Assembly (NCBI RefSeq): GCF_002158995.1
Contig: NZ_LOHF01000002.1
Coordinates: 326,866-390,865 of the forward strand
Length of the DNA: 64,000 bases
Direction of reading: 5' to 3'
DNA from: Pseudomonas caspiana
Lineage (GTDB): Bacteria > Pseudomonadota > Gammaproteobacteria > Pseudomonadales > Pseudomonadaceae
Shown here: one piece after another, positions 47,478 to 56,312 of the stretch
Layout: every line of letters begins with the position of its first letter
How positions within the stretch are numbered: position 1 is the first letter of the stretch
The notes under the pieces: generated by a model
What the model was told of the DNA's origin: nothing
The model's database searches: none
Seen by the model: only the letters and a program-made list of their open reading frames with translations
Position numbers and translations under genes: made by a program

Positions 47478-48080
47478 ATGTGGCAAAGTTATCTCAACGG
47501 CCTGCTGGTGGCGGGCGGTCTGATCATGGCGATCGGTACTCAGAATGCGTTTGTTCTGGCGCAAAGTCTGCGTCGTGAACACCATTTGCCAGTGGCATTA
47601 GTGTGCATTGTCTGCGATGCGATTCTGATTGCAGCCGGTGTATTTGGTCTGGCCAATCTGCTGGCGCAAAACCCGACATTGCTGGCGGTTGCTCGCTGGG
47701 GCGGCGTAGTGTTTTTGCTCTGGTACGGCAGCCTTGCATTGCGCCGGGCCTGCTCCAGTCAGAGCCTGCAGAAAAGTGAATTGGTTGGTCTGCGCTCTCG
47801 CCGGGCGGTCCTGCTCAGCGCCTTGGCGGTCACGTTGCTCAACCCCCATGTTTATCTTGATACGGTATTGCTGGTCGGCTCTCTTGGTGCTCAGCAAAGT
47901 GTGCCGCAGGCTTATGTAGTGGGCGCAGCCAGCGCGTCACTGTTGTGGTTCAGCACCCTGGCACTCGGCGCGGCGTGGCTGGCCCCATGGCTGGCACGCC
48001 CGACCACCTGGCGGTTGCTGGACCTGATGGTCGCGGTGATGATGTTCAGCGTCGCGGTGCAGTTGATCAGAGCTGCGTAA
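47478..48080 (+). CDS. argO: LysE/ArgO-family amino-acid exporter
   Basis: 200 aa, six membrane segments. The family opening GLLVAGGLIMAIGTQNAFVLAQ and the second conserved LLNPHVYLDTVLLVG are present. Exports arginine or lysine and analogues such as canavanine in characterised homologs. The ATG at 47478 is chosen to match the family; GGAG lies 11 bases upstream. Paired with argP. Confidence 0.9.
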   Translation: MWQSYLNGLLVAGGLIMAIGTQNAFVLAQSLRREHHLPVALVCIVCDAILIAAGVFGLANLLAQNPTLLAVARWGGVVFLLWYGSLALRRACSSQSLQKSELVGLRSRRAVLLSALAVTLLNPHVYLDTVLLVGSLGAQQSVPQAYVVGAASASLLWFSTLALGAAWLAPWLARPTTWRLLDLMVAVMMFSVAVQLIRAA

Positions 48081-48104
48081 ATCAGAACACTTAATACAAA
48101 AATC

Positions 48105-48193
48105 TGTGGGAGCCGAGCTTGCTCGCGATAAACGACAACACGGTTTGCCTGCGAGCGGCGACACATGCATCGCGTGCAAGCACCGCTCCCACA
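48105..48193. repeat. REP-type inverted repeat (TGTGGGAGC family)
   Basis: TGTGGGAGCCGAGCTTGCTCGCGAT left and GCGTGCAAGCACCGCTCCCACA right, between argO and sodB. The remaining part of this 360-bp gap (48194-48441) should contain the sodB promoter; a -10-like TATGAT lies at 48330-48335. Confidence 0.8.
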
Positions 48194-48441
48194 AGGTCGT
48201 GTTTGCAGCGCAACAGCGCGGTGTCAAAGAAACAAAGCGATCTTACTCAGGAGATCGTTCCCATTAGTCAAAACCTCTGGAACCTCTATCCCACACAGTT
48301 GTTGCGTGGTTAACGTGCAGACCCGGTGCTATGATCCTGACCCTGCGCCGCAAAGAGTACAAACTCGCCGGTGCATGTTCTGTCTGGCCGCCCGTGATCG
48401 GCCTTGCGCTCACCGCAACTGACCTGATTAGGAGATAAACC

Positions 48442-49023
48442 ATGGCTTTTGAATTGCCGCCGCTGCCGTACGCCAAAGATGCTCTGGTACCGCACATTTC
48501 CGCAGAGACACTGGAATATCACCACGACAAGCACCACAACACCTACGTGGTGAACCTGAACAACCTGGTGCCAGGCACCGAGTTCGAAGGCAAAACCCTG
48601 GAAGAAATCATCAAGACTTCTTCGGGTGGCATTTTCAATAACGCCGCTCAAGTCTGGAACCACACGTTCTACTGGAACTGCCTGGCACCAAACGCTGGCG
48701 GTGAACCTACTGGCGCACTGGCCGACGCTATCAACGCGGCTTTCGGCTCGTTCGACAAGTTTAAAGAAGAATTCAGCAAAACCTCTATCGGCACTTTCGG
48801 TTCCGGCTGGGGCTGGCTGGTGAAAAAATCTGACGGTTCCCTGGCTCTGGCCAGCACCATCGGCGCAGGCAACCCGATCACCAGCGGCGACATCCCGCTG
48901 CTGACCTGCGATGTATGGGAACACGCCTACTACATCGACTACCGCAACCTGCGTCCGAAGTACGTTGAAGCATTCTGGAACCTGGTCAACTGGGACTTCG
49001 TAGCGAAGCAATTCGCTGCCTGA
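48442..49023 (+). CDS. sodB: Iron superoxide dismutase
   Basis: Dismutates superoxide, 193 aa. Iron ligands are seen in [13 protein letters not shown] (His about 27), [12 protein letters not shown] (His about 74), and [13 protein letters not shown] (Asp about 157, His about 161). AGGAG precedes the ATG. Fe-type residues ([19 protein letters not shown]) support iron over manganese. In pseudomonads sodB is lowered in iron starvation by PrrF RNAs; that pairing was not verified here. Confidence 0.96.
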   Translation: MAFELPPLPYAKDALVPHISAETLEYHHDKHHNTYVVNLNNLVPGTEFEGKTLEEIIKTSSGGIFNNAAQVWNHTFYWNCLAPNAGGEPTGALADAINAAFGSFDKFKEEFSKTSIGTFGSGWGWLVKKSDGSLALASTIGAGNPITSGDIPLLTCDVWEHAYYIDYRNLRPKYVEAFWNLVNWDFVAKQFAA

Positions 49024-49036
49024 TTTCAGATCCAGT

Positions 49037-49067
49037 CAAAAAACCCGGCATTGCCGGGTTTTTTTTC
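49037..49067 (+). terminator. Rho-independent terminator after sodB
   Basis: AACCCGGCA/TGCCGGGTT stem with a T8 run. Confidence 0.92.
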
Positions 49068-49183
49068 GTCGATGAAATGTGCTTAATGTGTTGTCAGCAG
49101 ACGATAGCGGACTAATATCATTCGCTGGAGTTTTTACGATTCCGTTCAAGTTTCAAAGGTTTTTGTCCGACACAGTGAGAATG

Positions 49184-49235
49184 CCTGACTTTACGATAAG
49201 TCAGGACGGAGCAAGGAAGCAGGTGACGAGGAGCA
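49184..49235 (+). promoter_or_regulatory. Structured leader upstream of bifA
   Basis: A perfect 8-bp hairpin CCTGACTT/AAGTCAGG (49184-49191 with 49198-49205) is followed by a purine-rich stretch with four GGA triplets in 30 bases. There is no T run, so it is not a terminator. GGA clusters near hairpins are typical of RsmA/CsrA-bound leaders; this is inference. Confidence 0.35.
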
Positions 49236-49325
49236 AAATCGCGGTGAGCGATCTCGTTCTGGTTTGACTGTTTTTTGATGGTTGCAAAGGCTTGACGCAC
49301 CCAGCACGGATTAAGGAATAGCCAT

Positions 49326-51377
49326 TTGAAGCTGGAACTCAAAAACAGCCTGTCTGTAAAACTGCTACGCGTAGTGCTGCTCTCGGCATTGGTCGTGGGC
49401 GTCGTGTTGAGTTGTGCGCAGATCGTCTACGACGCTTATAAGACTCGACAGGCCGTAGCCAGCGATGCTGAGCGAATTCTTGATATGTTTCGTGACCCGT
49501 CGACTCAGGCTGTGTATAGCCTGGACCGGGAAATGGGCATGCAGGTTATCGAGGGTCTGTTTCAGGACAACGCTGTGCGGCTGGCCTCTATCGGCCATCC
49601 GAATGAAACCTTGCTCGCCGAAAAAGAGCGCCCCTTGAAATCCACCTCGACGCGCTGGCTGACCGACCTGATCCTCGGCGAGCAGCGTAGCTTTACCACG
49701 CAACTGGTTGGCCGCAGCCCTTACAGCGAGTACTACGGTGACTTGCGCATTACGATGGATACAGCCACTTACGGCGAAGGATTCATCATTAATGCCGTGA
49801 TTATTTTTATCTCCGGAGTACTGCGCGCACTGGCGATGGGACTGGTGTTGTACCTGGTCTATCACTGGCTGCTGACCAAGCCGCTGTCGCGCATCATCGA
49901 ACACCTCACCAACATCAACCCCGATCGTCCCAGCGAACACCAGTTACCGCTGCTCAAAGGCCATGAGAAAAACGAGCTGGGCATCTGGGTCAACACTGCC
50001 AACCAGTTGCTGGCCTCCATAGAACGCAATACCCATTTGCGTCACGAAGCTGAAATCAGCCTGCTGCGCATGGCCCAGTACGATTTTCTGACCGGCCTGC
50101 CCAACCGCCAACAGTTGCAACAGCAACTGGACAAGATTCTGATCGACGCCGGCCGTCTTCAACGCCGGGTTGCGGTGCTGTGTGTCGGACTGGATGATTT
50201 CAAAGGCATCAACGAGCAATTCAGCTACCAGACCGGCGACCAATTATTGTTGGCACTGGCTGATCGCCTGCGCGGCCACAGTGGTCGGCTCGGCGCCTTG
50301 GCACGTTTGGGTGGCGACCAGTTCGCGCTGGTTCAAGCCGATATCGAACAACCTTACGAAGCTGCAGAGCTGGCGCAGAACATCCTTGATGATCTAGAGG
50401 CGCCATTTGCGCTTGGCGATCAGGAAATTCGCCTGCGCGCTACCATTGGCATCACGCTGTTCCCGGAAGACGGTGACAGCACTGAAAAGCTGCTGCAAAA
50501 AGCCGAGCAGACCATGACGCTGGCCAAGTCTCGCTCGCGCAACCGCTATCAGTTTTATATCGCCAGTGTGGACAGTGAAATGCGTCGCCGCCGGGAGCTG
50601 GAAAAAGACCTGCGCGAAGCCCTGCCCCGCAACCAGTTGTTTCTGGTTTACCAACCGCAGATCAGCTATCGCGAGAACCGCGTAGTGGGTGTTGAAGCCC
50701 TGATCCGCTGGCAGCATCCCGAACACGGCATGGTTCCCCCTGATCAGTTCATCCCCTTGGCAGAACAGAACGGCTCGATTATCGCCATTGGCGAGTGGGT
50801 GCTGGATCAGGCTTGCCGCCAGCTGCGCGAATGGCATGATCAGGGATTCACTGACTTGCGCATGGCGGTCAACCTGTCGACCGTCCAGTTGCACCACTCG
50901 GAATTGCCGAGGGTGGTCAATAACCTGATGCAGATTTACCGCCTGCCGCCCCGTAGCCTGGAGCTGGAAGTCACCGAAACCGGCTTGATGGAAGACATCA
51001 CTACCGCAGCGCAGCATCTGCTCAGCTTGCGACGCTCCGGCGCGCTGATTGCCATTGACGACTTCGGCACCGGCTATTCGTCGCTCAGCTACCTGAAGAG
51101 CTTGCCTCTCGACAAGATCAAGATCGACAAGAGCTTCGTACAGGACCTGATTGATGATGACGACGACGCAACCATCGTACGCGCCATCATTCAATTGGGG
51201 AAAAGCCTGGGCATGCAGGTCATCGCCGAAGGCGTGGAAACCGTCGAGCAAGAGGCTTACATCATTTCGGAAGGCTGCCACGAAGGTCAGGGTTATCTTT
51301 ACAGCAAACCGCTACCAGGCCGGGAGCTGCTGGCCTATCTGAAACAGGCACAGCGCAGTAACGCGGAGGTTTTATAA
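49326..51377 (+). CDS. bifA: Cyclic-di-GMP phosphodiesterase BifA
   Basis: Membrane protein with a degenerate GGDEF and an active EAL domain, 683 aa. The GGDEF site reads GGDQF (RLGGDQFAL), so no cyclase activity is expected. The EAL signature VGVEALIRWQHPE and the metal-site DDFGTGYSSLSYLKSLPLDKIKIDKSF are intact. Two membrane helices (about residues 12-32 and 155-178) flank a periplasmic sensor. The start is TTG at 49326, with AAGGA 8 bases upstream. BifA lowers c-di-GMP and promotes swarming or dispersal in Pseudomonas. Confidence 0.93.
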   Translation: MKLELKNSLSVKLLRVVLLSALVVGVVLSCAQIVYDAYKTRQAVASDAERILDMFRDPSTQAVYSLDREMGMQVIEGLFQDNAVRLASIGHPNETLLAEKERPLKSTSTRWLTDLILGEQRSFTTQLVGRSPYSEYYGDLRITMDTATYGEGFIINAVIIFISGVLRALAMGLVLYLVYHWLLTKPLSRIIEHLTNINPDRPSEHQLPLLKGHEKNELGIWVNTANQLLASIERNTHLRHEAEISLLRMAQYDFLTGLPNRQQLQQQLDKILIDAGRLQRRVAVLCVGLDDFKGINEQFSYQTGDQLLLALADRLRGHSGRLGALARLGGDQFALVQADIEQPYEAAELAQNILDDLEAPFALGDQEIRLRATIGITLFPEDGDSTEKLLQKAEQTMTLAKSRSRNRYQFYIASVDSEMRRRRELEKDLREALPRNQLFLVYQPQISYRENRVVGVEALIRWQHPEHGMVPPDQFIPLAEQNGSIIAIGEWVLDQACRQLREWHDQGFTDLRMAVNLSTVQLHHSELPRVVNNLMQIYRLPPRSLELEVTETGLMEDITTAAQHLLSLRRSGALIAIDDFGTGYSSLSYLKSLPLDKIKIDKSFVQDLIDDDDDATIVRAIIQLGKSLGMQVIAEGVETVEQEAYIISEGCHEGQGYLYSKPLPGRELLAYLKQAQRSNAEVL

Positions 51378-51401
51378 GTTAAGGCTGCATATGTTGCTGC
51401 C

Positions 51402-51490
51402 TGTGGGAGCCGGGCTCGCCCGCGATAAGAACAACCTGATTTATCTCTCGCACCGCATTGCCTGCATCGCGAGCAAGCTCTGCTCCCACA
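51402..51490. repeat. REP-type inverted repeat (TGTGGGAGC family)
   Basis: TGTGGGAGCCGGGCTCGCCCGCGAT left and ATCGCGAGCAAGCTCTGCTCCCACA right, after bifA. The rest of the 51378-51699 gap holds the icmP promoter. Confidence 0.85.
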
Positions 51491-51624
51491 GAGCGCGAAG
51501 TAGCCGCCGTTATCAAGAAGCGCTGTCAAAGAATCCCCATGAATCAGCCTTGTGAATGACACGCTTTGTTACAACCCTTCCCCTGCTCATCTTTCCTCAA
51601 AGGCAATAGGCCTTTACACCGAAT

Positions 51625-51643
51625 GCAAATCTTTCGCATTATG
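51625..51643. promoter_or_regulatory. Possible Fur box upstream of icmP
   Basis: GCAAATCTTTCGCATTATG agrees with the 19-bp Fur consensus at 11 positions, centred about 65 bp before the icmP ATG. The match is modest; iron control of icmP and imelysins is known, so the site is worth noting. Confidence 0.3.
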
Positions 51644-51699
51644 TTGCAGCTTTTTTTGGGCGCTTCGCGCCTTGAACCCTCTAGACGCAGGATTCCGTC

Positions 51700-53058
51700 A
51701 TGATTCGTATGCCATTGGCAACCGCTAGTCTGCTGGCCATCGCAATTTCCCTCGCCGGTTGCGGCGACGAGAAAAAAGCCGCTGCACCAGCCCCCGCTTC
51801 TGCACCGGCTCCAGCACCTGCTGCTGCACCCGCACCTGAAGCGGCTGCTCCGGCACCGGCTGCGCAATCCAATGACGCTGCTGCCAAGGCGGTAGTCGCC
51901 AACTACGCGAACATGGTTTACGCCGTATTCAGTGACGCCGAATCCACCGCGAAAACTCTGCAGACTGCAATCAACGAATTTCTCGCTACCCCTAATGACA
52001 AAACCCTCAAAGCTGCTCGTGATGCCTGGGTCGCTGCGCGCGTGCCTTACATGCAAAGCGAAGTGTTCCGCTTCGGCAACACCATCATCGACGACTGGGA
52101 AGGACAGGTTAACGCCTGGCCCCTGGACGAAGGCCTGATCGACTACGTCGCCAAAGACTACCAGCACGCGCTGGGTAACCCGGGTGCAACCGCCAACATC
52201 ATCGCCAACACCGAAGTACAGGTCGGCGAAGACAAAGTCGACGTCAAGGAAATCACTCCTGAGAAACTGGCCAGCCTGAACGAGCTGGGCGGTTCCGAAG
52301 CCAACGTTGCGACCGGCTACCACGCCATTGAATTCCTGCTCTGGGGTCAAGACCTGCACGGTAACGGTCCTGGCGCGGGTGAGCGTCCAGCCTCGGATTA
52401 CATCGAAGGCGCAGGCGGCACTGGCGGCCACAACGACCGTCGTCGCGCTTACCTGACCGCCGTGACCGACTTGCTGGTCAGCGATCTGGAAGAAATGGTC
52501 AACAACTGGAAGCCAGGTGTTGCCGACAACTATCGCGCCAGCCTGGAAGCCGAAACCGGCGAAAGCGGCCTGCGCAAAATGCTCTTCGGCATGGGCAGCC
52601 TGTCTCTCGGTGAGCTGGCTGGCGAGCGCATGAAAGTGGCACTGGAAGCCAACTCCAGCGAAGACGAGCACGACTGCTTCAGCGACAACACCCACAACTC
52701 GCACTTCTACAACGGCAAAGGCATCCGCAACGTTTACCTGGGCGAATACACCCGCATAGACGGTACCAAAGTCAGCGGACCAAGCCTGTCGTCGCTGGTC
52801 GCCAAAGCCGACCCAGCCACCGACGCTACCCTGCGCGCCGACCTGGACGCCACTCAGGCCAAACTGCAAGCCCTCGTCGATCAAGCCAACAAAGGTCAGC
52901 ATTTCGACCAGTTGATCGCCGCTGGTAACACCGAGGGCAACCAGATCGTTCGTGACGCCATCGCCGCCCTGGTCAAGCAAACCGGTGCCATCGAGCAAGC
53001 CGCTGGCAAGCTCGGCATCACCGACCTGAACCCGGACAACGCCGATCACGAATTCTGA
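51700..53058 (+). CDS. icmP: Imelysin-family lipoprotein (IcmP-type)
   Basis: Insulin-cleaving metalloproteinase homolog of the outer membrane or periplasm, 452 aa. Lipobox SLAGC (Cys about 21) is followed by a 30-residue Ala/Pro linker and an imelysin peptidase-like domain with the GxHxxE motif as GYHAIE (about residue 208) and a second His-rich segment SEDEHDCFSDNTHNSHFYNG. Imelysins are linked to iron uptake. Encoded before an insertion that separates it from its usual partners. Confidence 0.9.
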   Translation: MIRMPLATASLLAIAISLAGCGDEKKAAAPAPASAPAPAPAAAPAPEAAAPAPAAQSNDAAAKAVVANYANMVYAVFSDAESTAKTLQTAINEFLATPNDKTLKAARDAWVAARVPYMQSEVFRFGNTIIDDWEGQVNAWPLDEGLIDYVAKDYQHALGNPGATANIIANTEVQVGEDKVDVKEITPEKLASLNELGGSEANVATGYHAIEFLLWGQDLHGNGPGAGERPASDYIEGAGGTGGHNDRRRAYLTAVTDLLVSDLEEMVNNWKPGVADNYRASLEAETGESGLRKMLFGMGSLSLGELAGERMKVALEANSSEDEHDCFSDNTHNSHFYNGKGIRNVYLGEYTRIDGTKVSGPSLSSLVAKADPATDATLRADLDATQAKLQALVDQANKGQHFDQLIAAGNTEGNQIVRDAIAALVKQTGAIEQAAGKLGITDLNPDNADHEF

Positions 53059-53094
53059 TCGACGAGGTTTGGGCGTTTGCTGATGAACGCCTCG

Positions 53095-53172
53095 AACGGA
53101 TGAACTAAAAATGCCGGTCGGCTTTGCTGACCGGCATTTTTTTTATCGCTGTTGATTGTCTCTGAAAGCTAA
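53095..53172 (+). repeat. First copy of a diverged direct repeat: icmP terminator
   Basis: Contains the icmP rho-independent terminator ATGCCGGTCGGCTTTGCTGA-type stem with a T8 run (53110-53144) and the following ATCGCTGTTGATTGTCTCTGAA. A second copy lies at 53938-54013; roughly four bases in five agree by hand alignment. Confidence 0.75.
53110..53145 (+). terminator. Rho-independent terminator after icmP
   Basis: Stem AATGCCGGTC/GACCGGCATT with an 8-base loop and T8. Confidence 0.92.
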
Positions 53173-53270
53173 CGGGAGCGGGATACCAAGTCGTACCGGG
53201 CCGGAGTCCCCATTGTCGACCTGGACGTATGGGAATACTGTGTGGGAAACCGAAACGGGACACACCATCA

Positions 53271-53714
53271 ATGTACGAGACAACAAAGTGGCCACTGACG
53301 CTCTATTTTGACGGCGAATGCCCACTCTGCGCTCGAGAAATCAAAATCCTGCGCGCACGCGCTAATCCTGATCGGCTTTGTTTTGTTGATATCAGTGATG
53401 ATGCTTTCGATACCGGATCTGTGGGATTCACGCTTGCGCAAATGGAGTCATCGCTGCACGCAAGGTTTAACGATGGCACTTGGGTCACTGGCCTGGACGC
53501 TACGCTCTGGAGTTGGAGAGCGGCGGGCCTGGGTGTCTGGGCTGCGCCGTTATCATGGCGGTTGACCAGGCCGCTATTCAACATTGGCTATCGTCTCTTT
53601 TGCCGCTGGCGCCCGCATTTGGCGTGGCTGCCTCATCCTGATGGCGGAGCTCGCTGCCGGAACGACACCTGTGCAGTTCCAGAAACCGACCGGTCACCGC
53701 CTGATAAAAGTTAG
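53271..53714 (+). CDS. DCC-family thiol-disulphide oxidoreductase-like protein (DUF393)
   Basis: 147 aa. The thioredoxin-like start LTLYFDGECPLCAREIKILR carries the family's DGxCxxC motif. The middle has the usual aromatic segment with RPLFNIGYRLFCRWRP and a C-terminal Cys pair (RCRNDTC). The ATG at 53271 is chosen because it starts the domain; no strong ribosome site is seen. DUF393 proteins are of unknown role. It lies between the two copies of the icmP terminator, inside the accessory segment. Confidence 0.8.
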   Translation: MYETTKWPLTLYFDGECPLCAREIKILRARANPDRLCFVDISDDAFDTGSVGFTLAQMESSLHARFNDGTWVTGLDATLWSWRAAGLGVWAAPLSWRLTRPLFNIGYRLFCRWRPHLAWLPHPDGGARCRNDTCAVPETDRSPPDKS

Positions 53715-53865
53715 GCGTTTCGCTCAATCTTCGAAGAGGCCCGGTCTGGCTCGAACTCAGAGAGCGACACCATCTGGATGGCGGCTCTCAGTTCACCTTT
53801 GACTACCGGCTCGCGATTGATCCAGTAGATGCGCACAAGCCCATCGTGCGTAAAAAGTATGAGAA
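53711..53865 (-). pseudogene. Remnant of an unidentified gene
   Basis: A minus-strand frame of about 50 codons, ending at 53711, reads naturally (VRIYWINREPVVKGELRAAI, then SLSEFEPDRASSK) but has no start codon context and stops upstream; a frame change near 53850 would lengthen it. The plus strand in the same register is also open. Probably the 3' end of a decayed gene; no family recognised. Confidence 0.3.
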
Positions 53866-53937
53866 CTTACCCTGCGATTTTGTGACAAACACATCGTGTA
53901 GCAGCCTGGCTGTGCAGCACTACCGGTATGCTGTTGA

Positions 53938-54013
53938 AACGAATGAACTGAACATACCAGCTGGCTTCGCTGACTGGCAGTTTTCTATCGCTGTTGCTTG
54001 TCATTGAAGCCCG
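53938..54013 (+). repeat. Second copy of the icmP-terminator direct repeat
   Basis: AACGAATGAACT, a degenerate CCAGCTGGCTTCGCTGACTGG stem region and TATCGCTGTTGCTTGTCATTGAA match the first copy at 53095-53172 in order. The stem is partly lost and the T run shortened, so this copy has decayed. Confidence 0.7.
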
Positions 54014-54279
54014 TTGGAGAGGGACAATTCTGCGTCTGTTGTAAGCCCTTGCCCAAACGCACTTTTCAATCTTGTGCCCCCTCTTCCCTCCCCAATATGC
54101 GTGCCTTTTTTTAAGCGGTTGAGCAAGAACTGGCTCGATGACATCTCTCGAATACGGCCCGGACGACCTGTCGTGGTCGCAAAATTGCTAGCGACTCTTA
54201 CGTGACGAAGCTGCGGGCTTATTATTGATGCATTACAGCCTCGGGAGGGGTTTACAAGACAAGAACTGGTCGGGGCTAT

Positions 54280-54305
54280 ATTTTGCAAAATGATATACAT
54301 ATGTA
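54280..54305. promoter_or_regulatory. Two adjacent palindromes upstream of the bacteriocin gene
   Basis: ATTTTGCAAAAT (54280-54291) and TACATATGTA (54296-54305), both perfect, 77-102 bp before the start codon. A LexA CTG-N10-CAG box was not found. Possible binding site of a bacteriocin regulator or an AT-rich silencer target. Confidence 0.4.
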
Positions 54306-54381
54306 CCGCACAAACTTATCCGAGACGCTGTTAGCTGAAAAGAATGGAATCCAAAGTTAGCTAAATCTAAAGGATAAGCGC

Positions 54382-56312
54382 ATGCCCCAGAACACCGTAA
54401 CCTTACCACCTCTTATCATCACACCAGCCCCGCCACCGCCTAAGCCTGCAGCAACTTTCCCAGGAGTGATATCAGCCAGACCACTGCCATGGAATGGCAA
54501 GTTACCGTCTAATTCTGAGTTTGACTCATTTTTCAGCCAGAAAGGAATCAAGACGGAACGCTTTACCATGGCAGTTGTAATAACTATTGCCGTCATACAA
54601 AGGAATATCGAACAGTCTTACACAGCCTATCGATTGCAATTGCCGGGAGACATTAACTCAGAAATTGCTACCGCATTAGGCTCTGATTTTACTTCGACAC
54701 TTGATAGGGCAAGGGCTGAAAAGGCGATTGTGGACAGCCTGATTACACACAACACCGCAGAACTGAAAAAAAGTACTGCCGCAGCTCATGCCTTTTTCGG
54801 AAGAAATGTGCTCGCAAGAGACATAAAAAAAGCGCGGTAGATTTCGTAAATATCTTTCAATCGAGATCTGGCCGACGTCCCGCGCTTGAAATTTACAAAA
54901 GCTGGGAAGCGTCAGCTACGGCAGCCTATCGGGAAAAAATTCTTGAGGAGAAGATTGGAATACTTACGCAAAAATCATCAGCGCTCCTCCAGGTAGTCGC
55001 GACAGCCCAAGCGGAGGAGGACGCACGAATCGCGATAGAAGCCGAAGCCCAGCGGGCGGCTGCCGACGCTGCCGAAAAAGCTCGCCGTGCAATAAAAGAA
55101 GATGCAGAGCGTCTGGTGCAGCAACAAGCCGCTCGACAAGCCATTTTCATTTCAGCAGGCACTTTCGCTATGCCTGCTAATGCCAACGTTGTCGCGATCG
55201 CAGGGCAAGGGCTTATTCAGGTTGCCGAAGGCGCAACTTCTTTAGCTACAGCTATTGCCAAGGCCGTTGCTGAGCTAGGCAAAATCGTCGCGGCTGGTGT
55301 AAGCGCACAAGCAGTGACTTTTCTGTCACTGGCGCTCTATTCCAGCTCCACGGCTGACGAATCGCAGGACCGAACGCCTGACCATATCCGCTATGGTTTT
55401 GGCACGAGCGCCGATTACTTGGGGCTCCCGCCAGATGCCGACTTGCAAAATATAGCTTTAGCCCAAGGCACAGTAGAAATGCCCATGCGCCTGGCCAGCG
55501 AATCTAGAGGTGATCGATCATCCATCTCGGTGATTAGTACAGATGGGGCGCGCGCTCCTAAGGAGGTTCCCGTACGGGCTGCGACGCTGAACCCGACATC
55601 AGGTCTGTATGAGGTAGTCATACTCAGCACCATCCCGGATCAACAACCTATCACTTTGACCTGGACGCCTGCGGACACACCGTTGAGCGAAAATCCATCT
55701 AGCACAACCCCCGCCATATCCCAGGAAATACCGCTGTACACCGGCGTCACTCTGCAACCCATTGTCATTGAGGCTGAGCCCTACCCTGCATTACTGCCCA
55801 CGTTAAATGACTTCATCATCTGGTTTCCGGCAGCCTCCGGGATCAAGCCTGCCTATGTGATGCTGAACTCTCCATATGACGGGGCAACCACCAAAGGAAA
55901 ATATAGTGGACGTATGTACAATCCCGACAAAGCTGGAGGCCCGATTCAGAAGCTGGACTGGACAACAGCGTCGGTTACCCAAGAGGGTATTGAGTTGGTG
56001 AAATTGCATACAGGGCGATTTGATCCATCGGACGGTAACAACATAATGATTGATCGCCTGGAAAAAATCCTGCGCGGTGAAATATCTATCAGCGACATTG
56101 ATAAAAGGTTTTATACACACGAAATTAGAGAGTTGGAACGATATAGGGCTATTGGGTTGAGGGACAGTGAAGAAGGTTCTGTGTGGAACGATACCCACAC
56201 TGCTACGCTTGAGGATTATGGAATCGACGAAATGCTCACCCCACTCTATACGGAAGACGCTATCAGCGCTGATGAAAAACAAGACTATGCTCGCGCACTT
56301 AAGGAAAAATAA
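54382..56312 (+). pseudogene. S-type-pyocin-like bacteriocin, reading frame broken at an A7 tract
   Basis: Read through a one-base correction, the product is about 643 aa: a Pro-rich N-terminus (PAPPPPKPA), a helical region, an Ala/Glu-rich coiled coil (about residues 205-255), a Pyocin_S translocation-like domain (GLYEVVILSTIPDQQPITLTW; YTGVTLQPI; PAASGIKPAYVMLNSPYD) and a C-terminal killing domain of about 140 residues. As written, the frame from 54382 stops at 54840 after 152 codons; the remainder is open in the -1 frame to 56312. The junction is A7 at 54825-54831. A good AAGGATAAG site precedes the ATG. GC content and codon use differ visibly from the neighbours, suggesting transfer. It could be a decayed gene, a base-call error, or a programmed frameshift. 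Confidence 0.75.
54825..54886 (+). other. In-frame slippery heptamer with downstream complementary arm
   Basis: A AAA AAA in the zero frame (54825-54831) is a canonical -1 slippage site. The GC-rich AGCGCGG (54831-54837) can pair exactly with CCGCGCT (54880-54886) across a 42-base loop, and TAG follows 7 bases after the heptamer. The spacer before the stem is shorter than in proven cases. Confidence 0.45.

Larger units (their letters stand above)
53715..54381. other. About 670 bp upstream of the bacteriocin gene, no intact gene
   Basis: Contains the remnant above, the second icmP-terminator copy, and two palindromes next to each other at 54280-54305. Base composition falls toward the bacteriocin. 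Short minus-strand frames are open but without ribosome sites. Confidence 0.55.

Noticed and set aside
51544-53049. 501-codon minus-strand frame across icmP
   Set aside because: Antisense to a clear imelysin gene; no features of its own.
53938-54013. Attachment-site core of a mobile element
   Set aside because: The repeat is a diverged terminator, not a short identical core, and no integrase or tRNA gene is present.
54001-54300. 99-codon minus-strand frame upstream of the bacteriocin
   Set aside because: It runs over palindromes and the terminator copy, with no start signal; composition is not protein-like.
55116-56312. Separate gene starting at GTG 55116 for the C-terminal part of the bacteriocin
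   Set aside because: No ribosome site precedes it, and the protein sequence continues naturally upstream in the same frame to the A7 tract; it is the second half of one gene.
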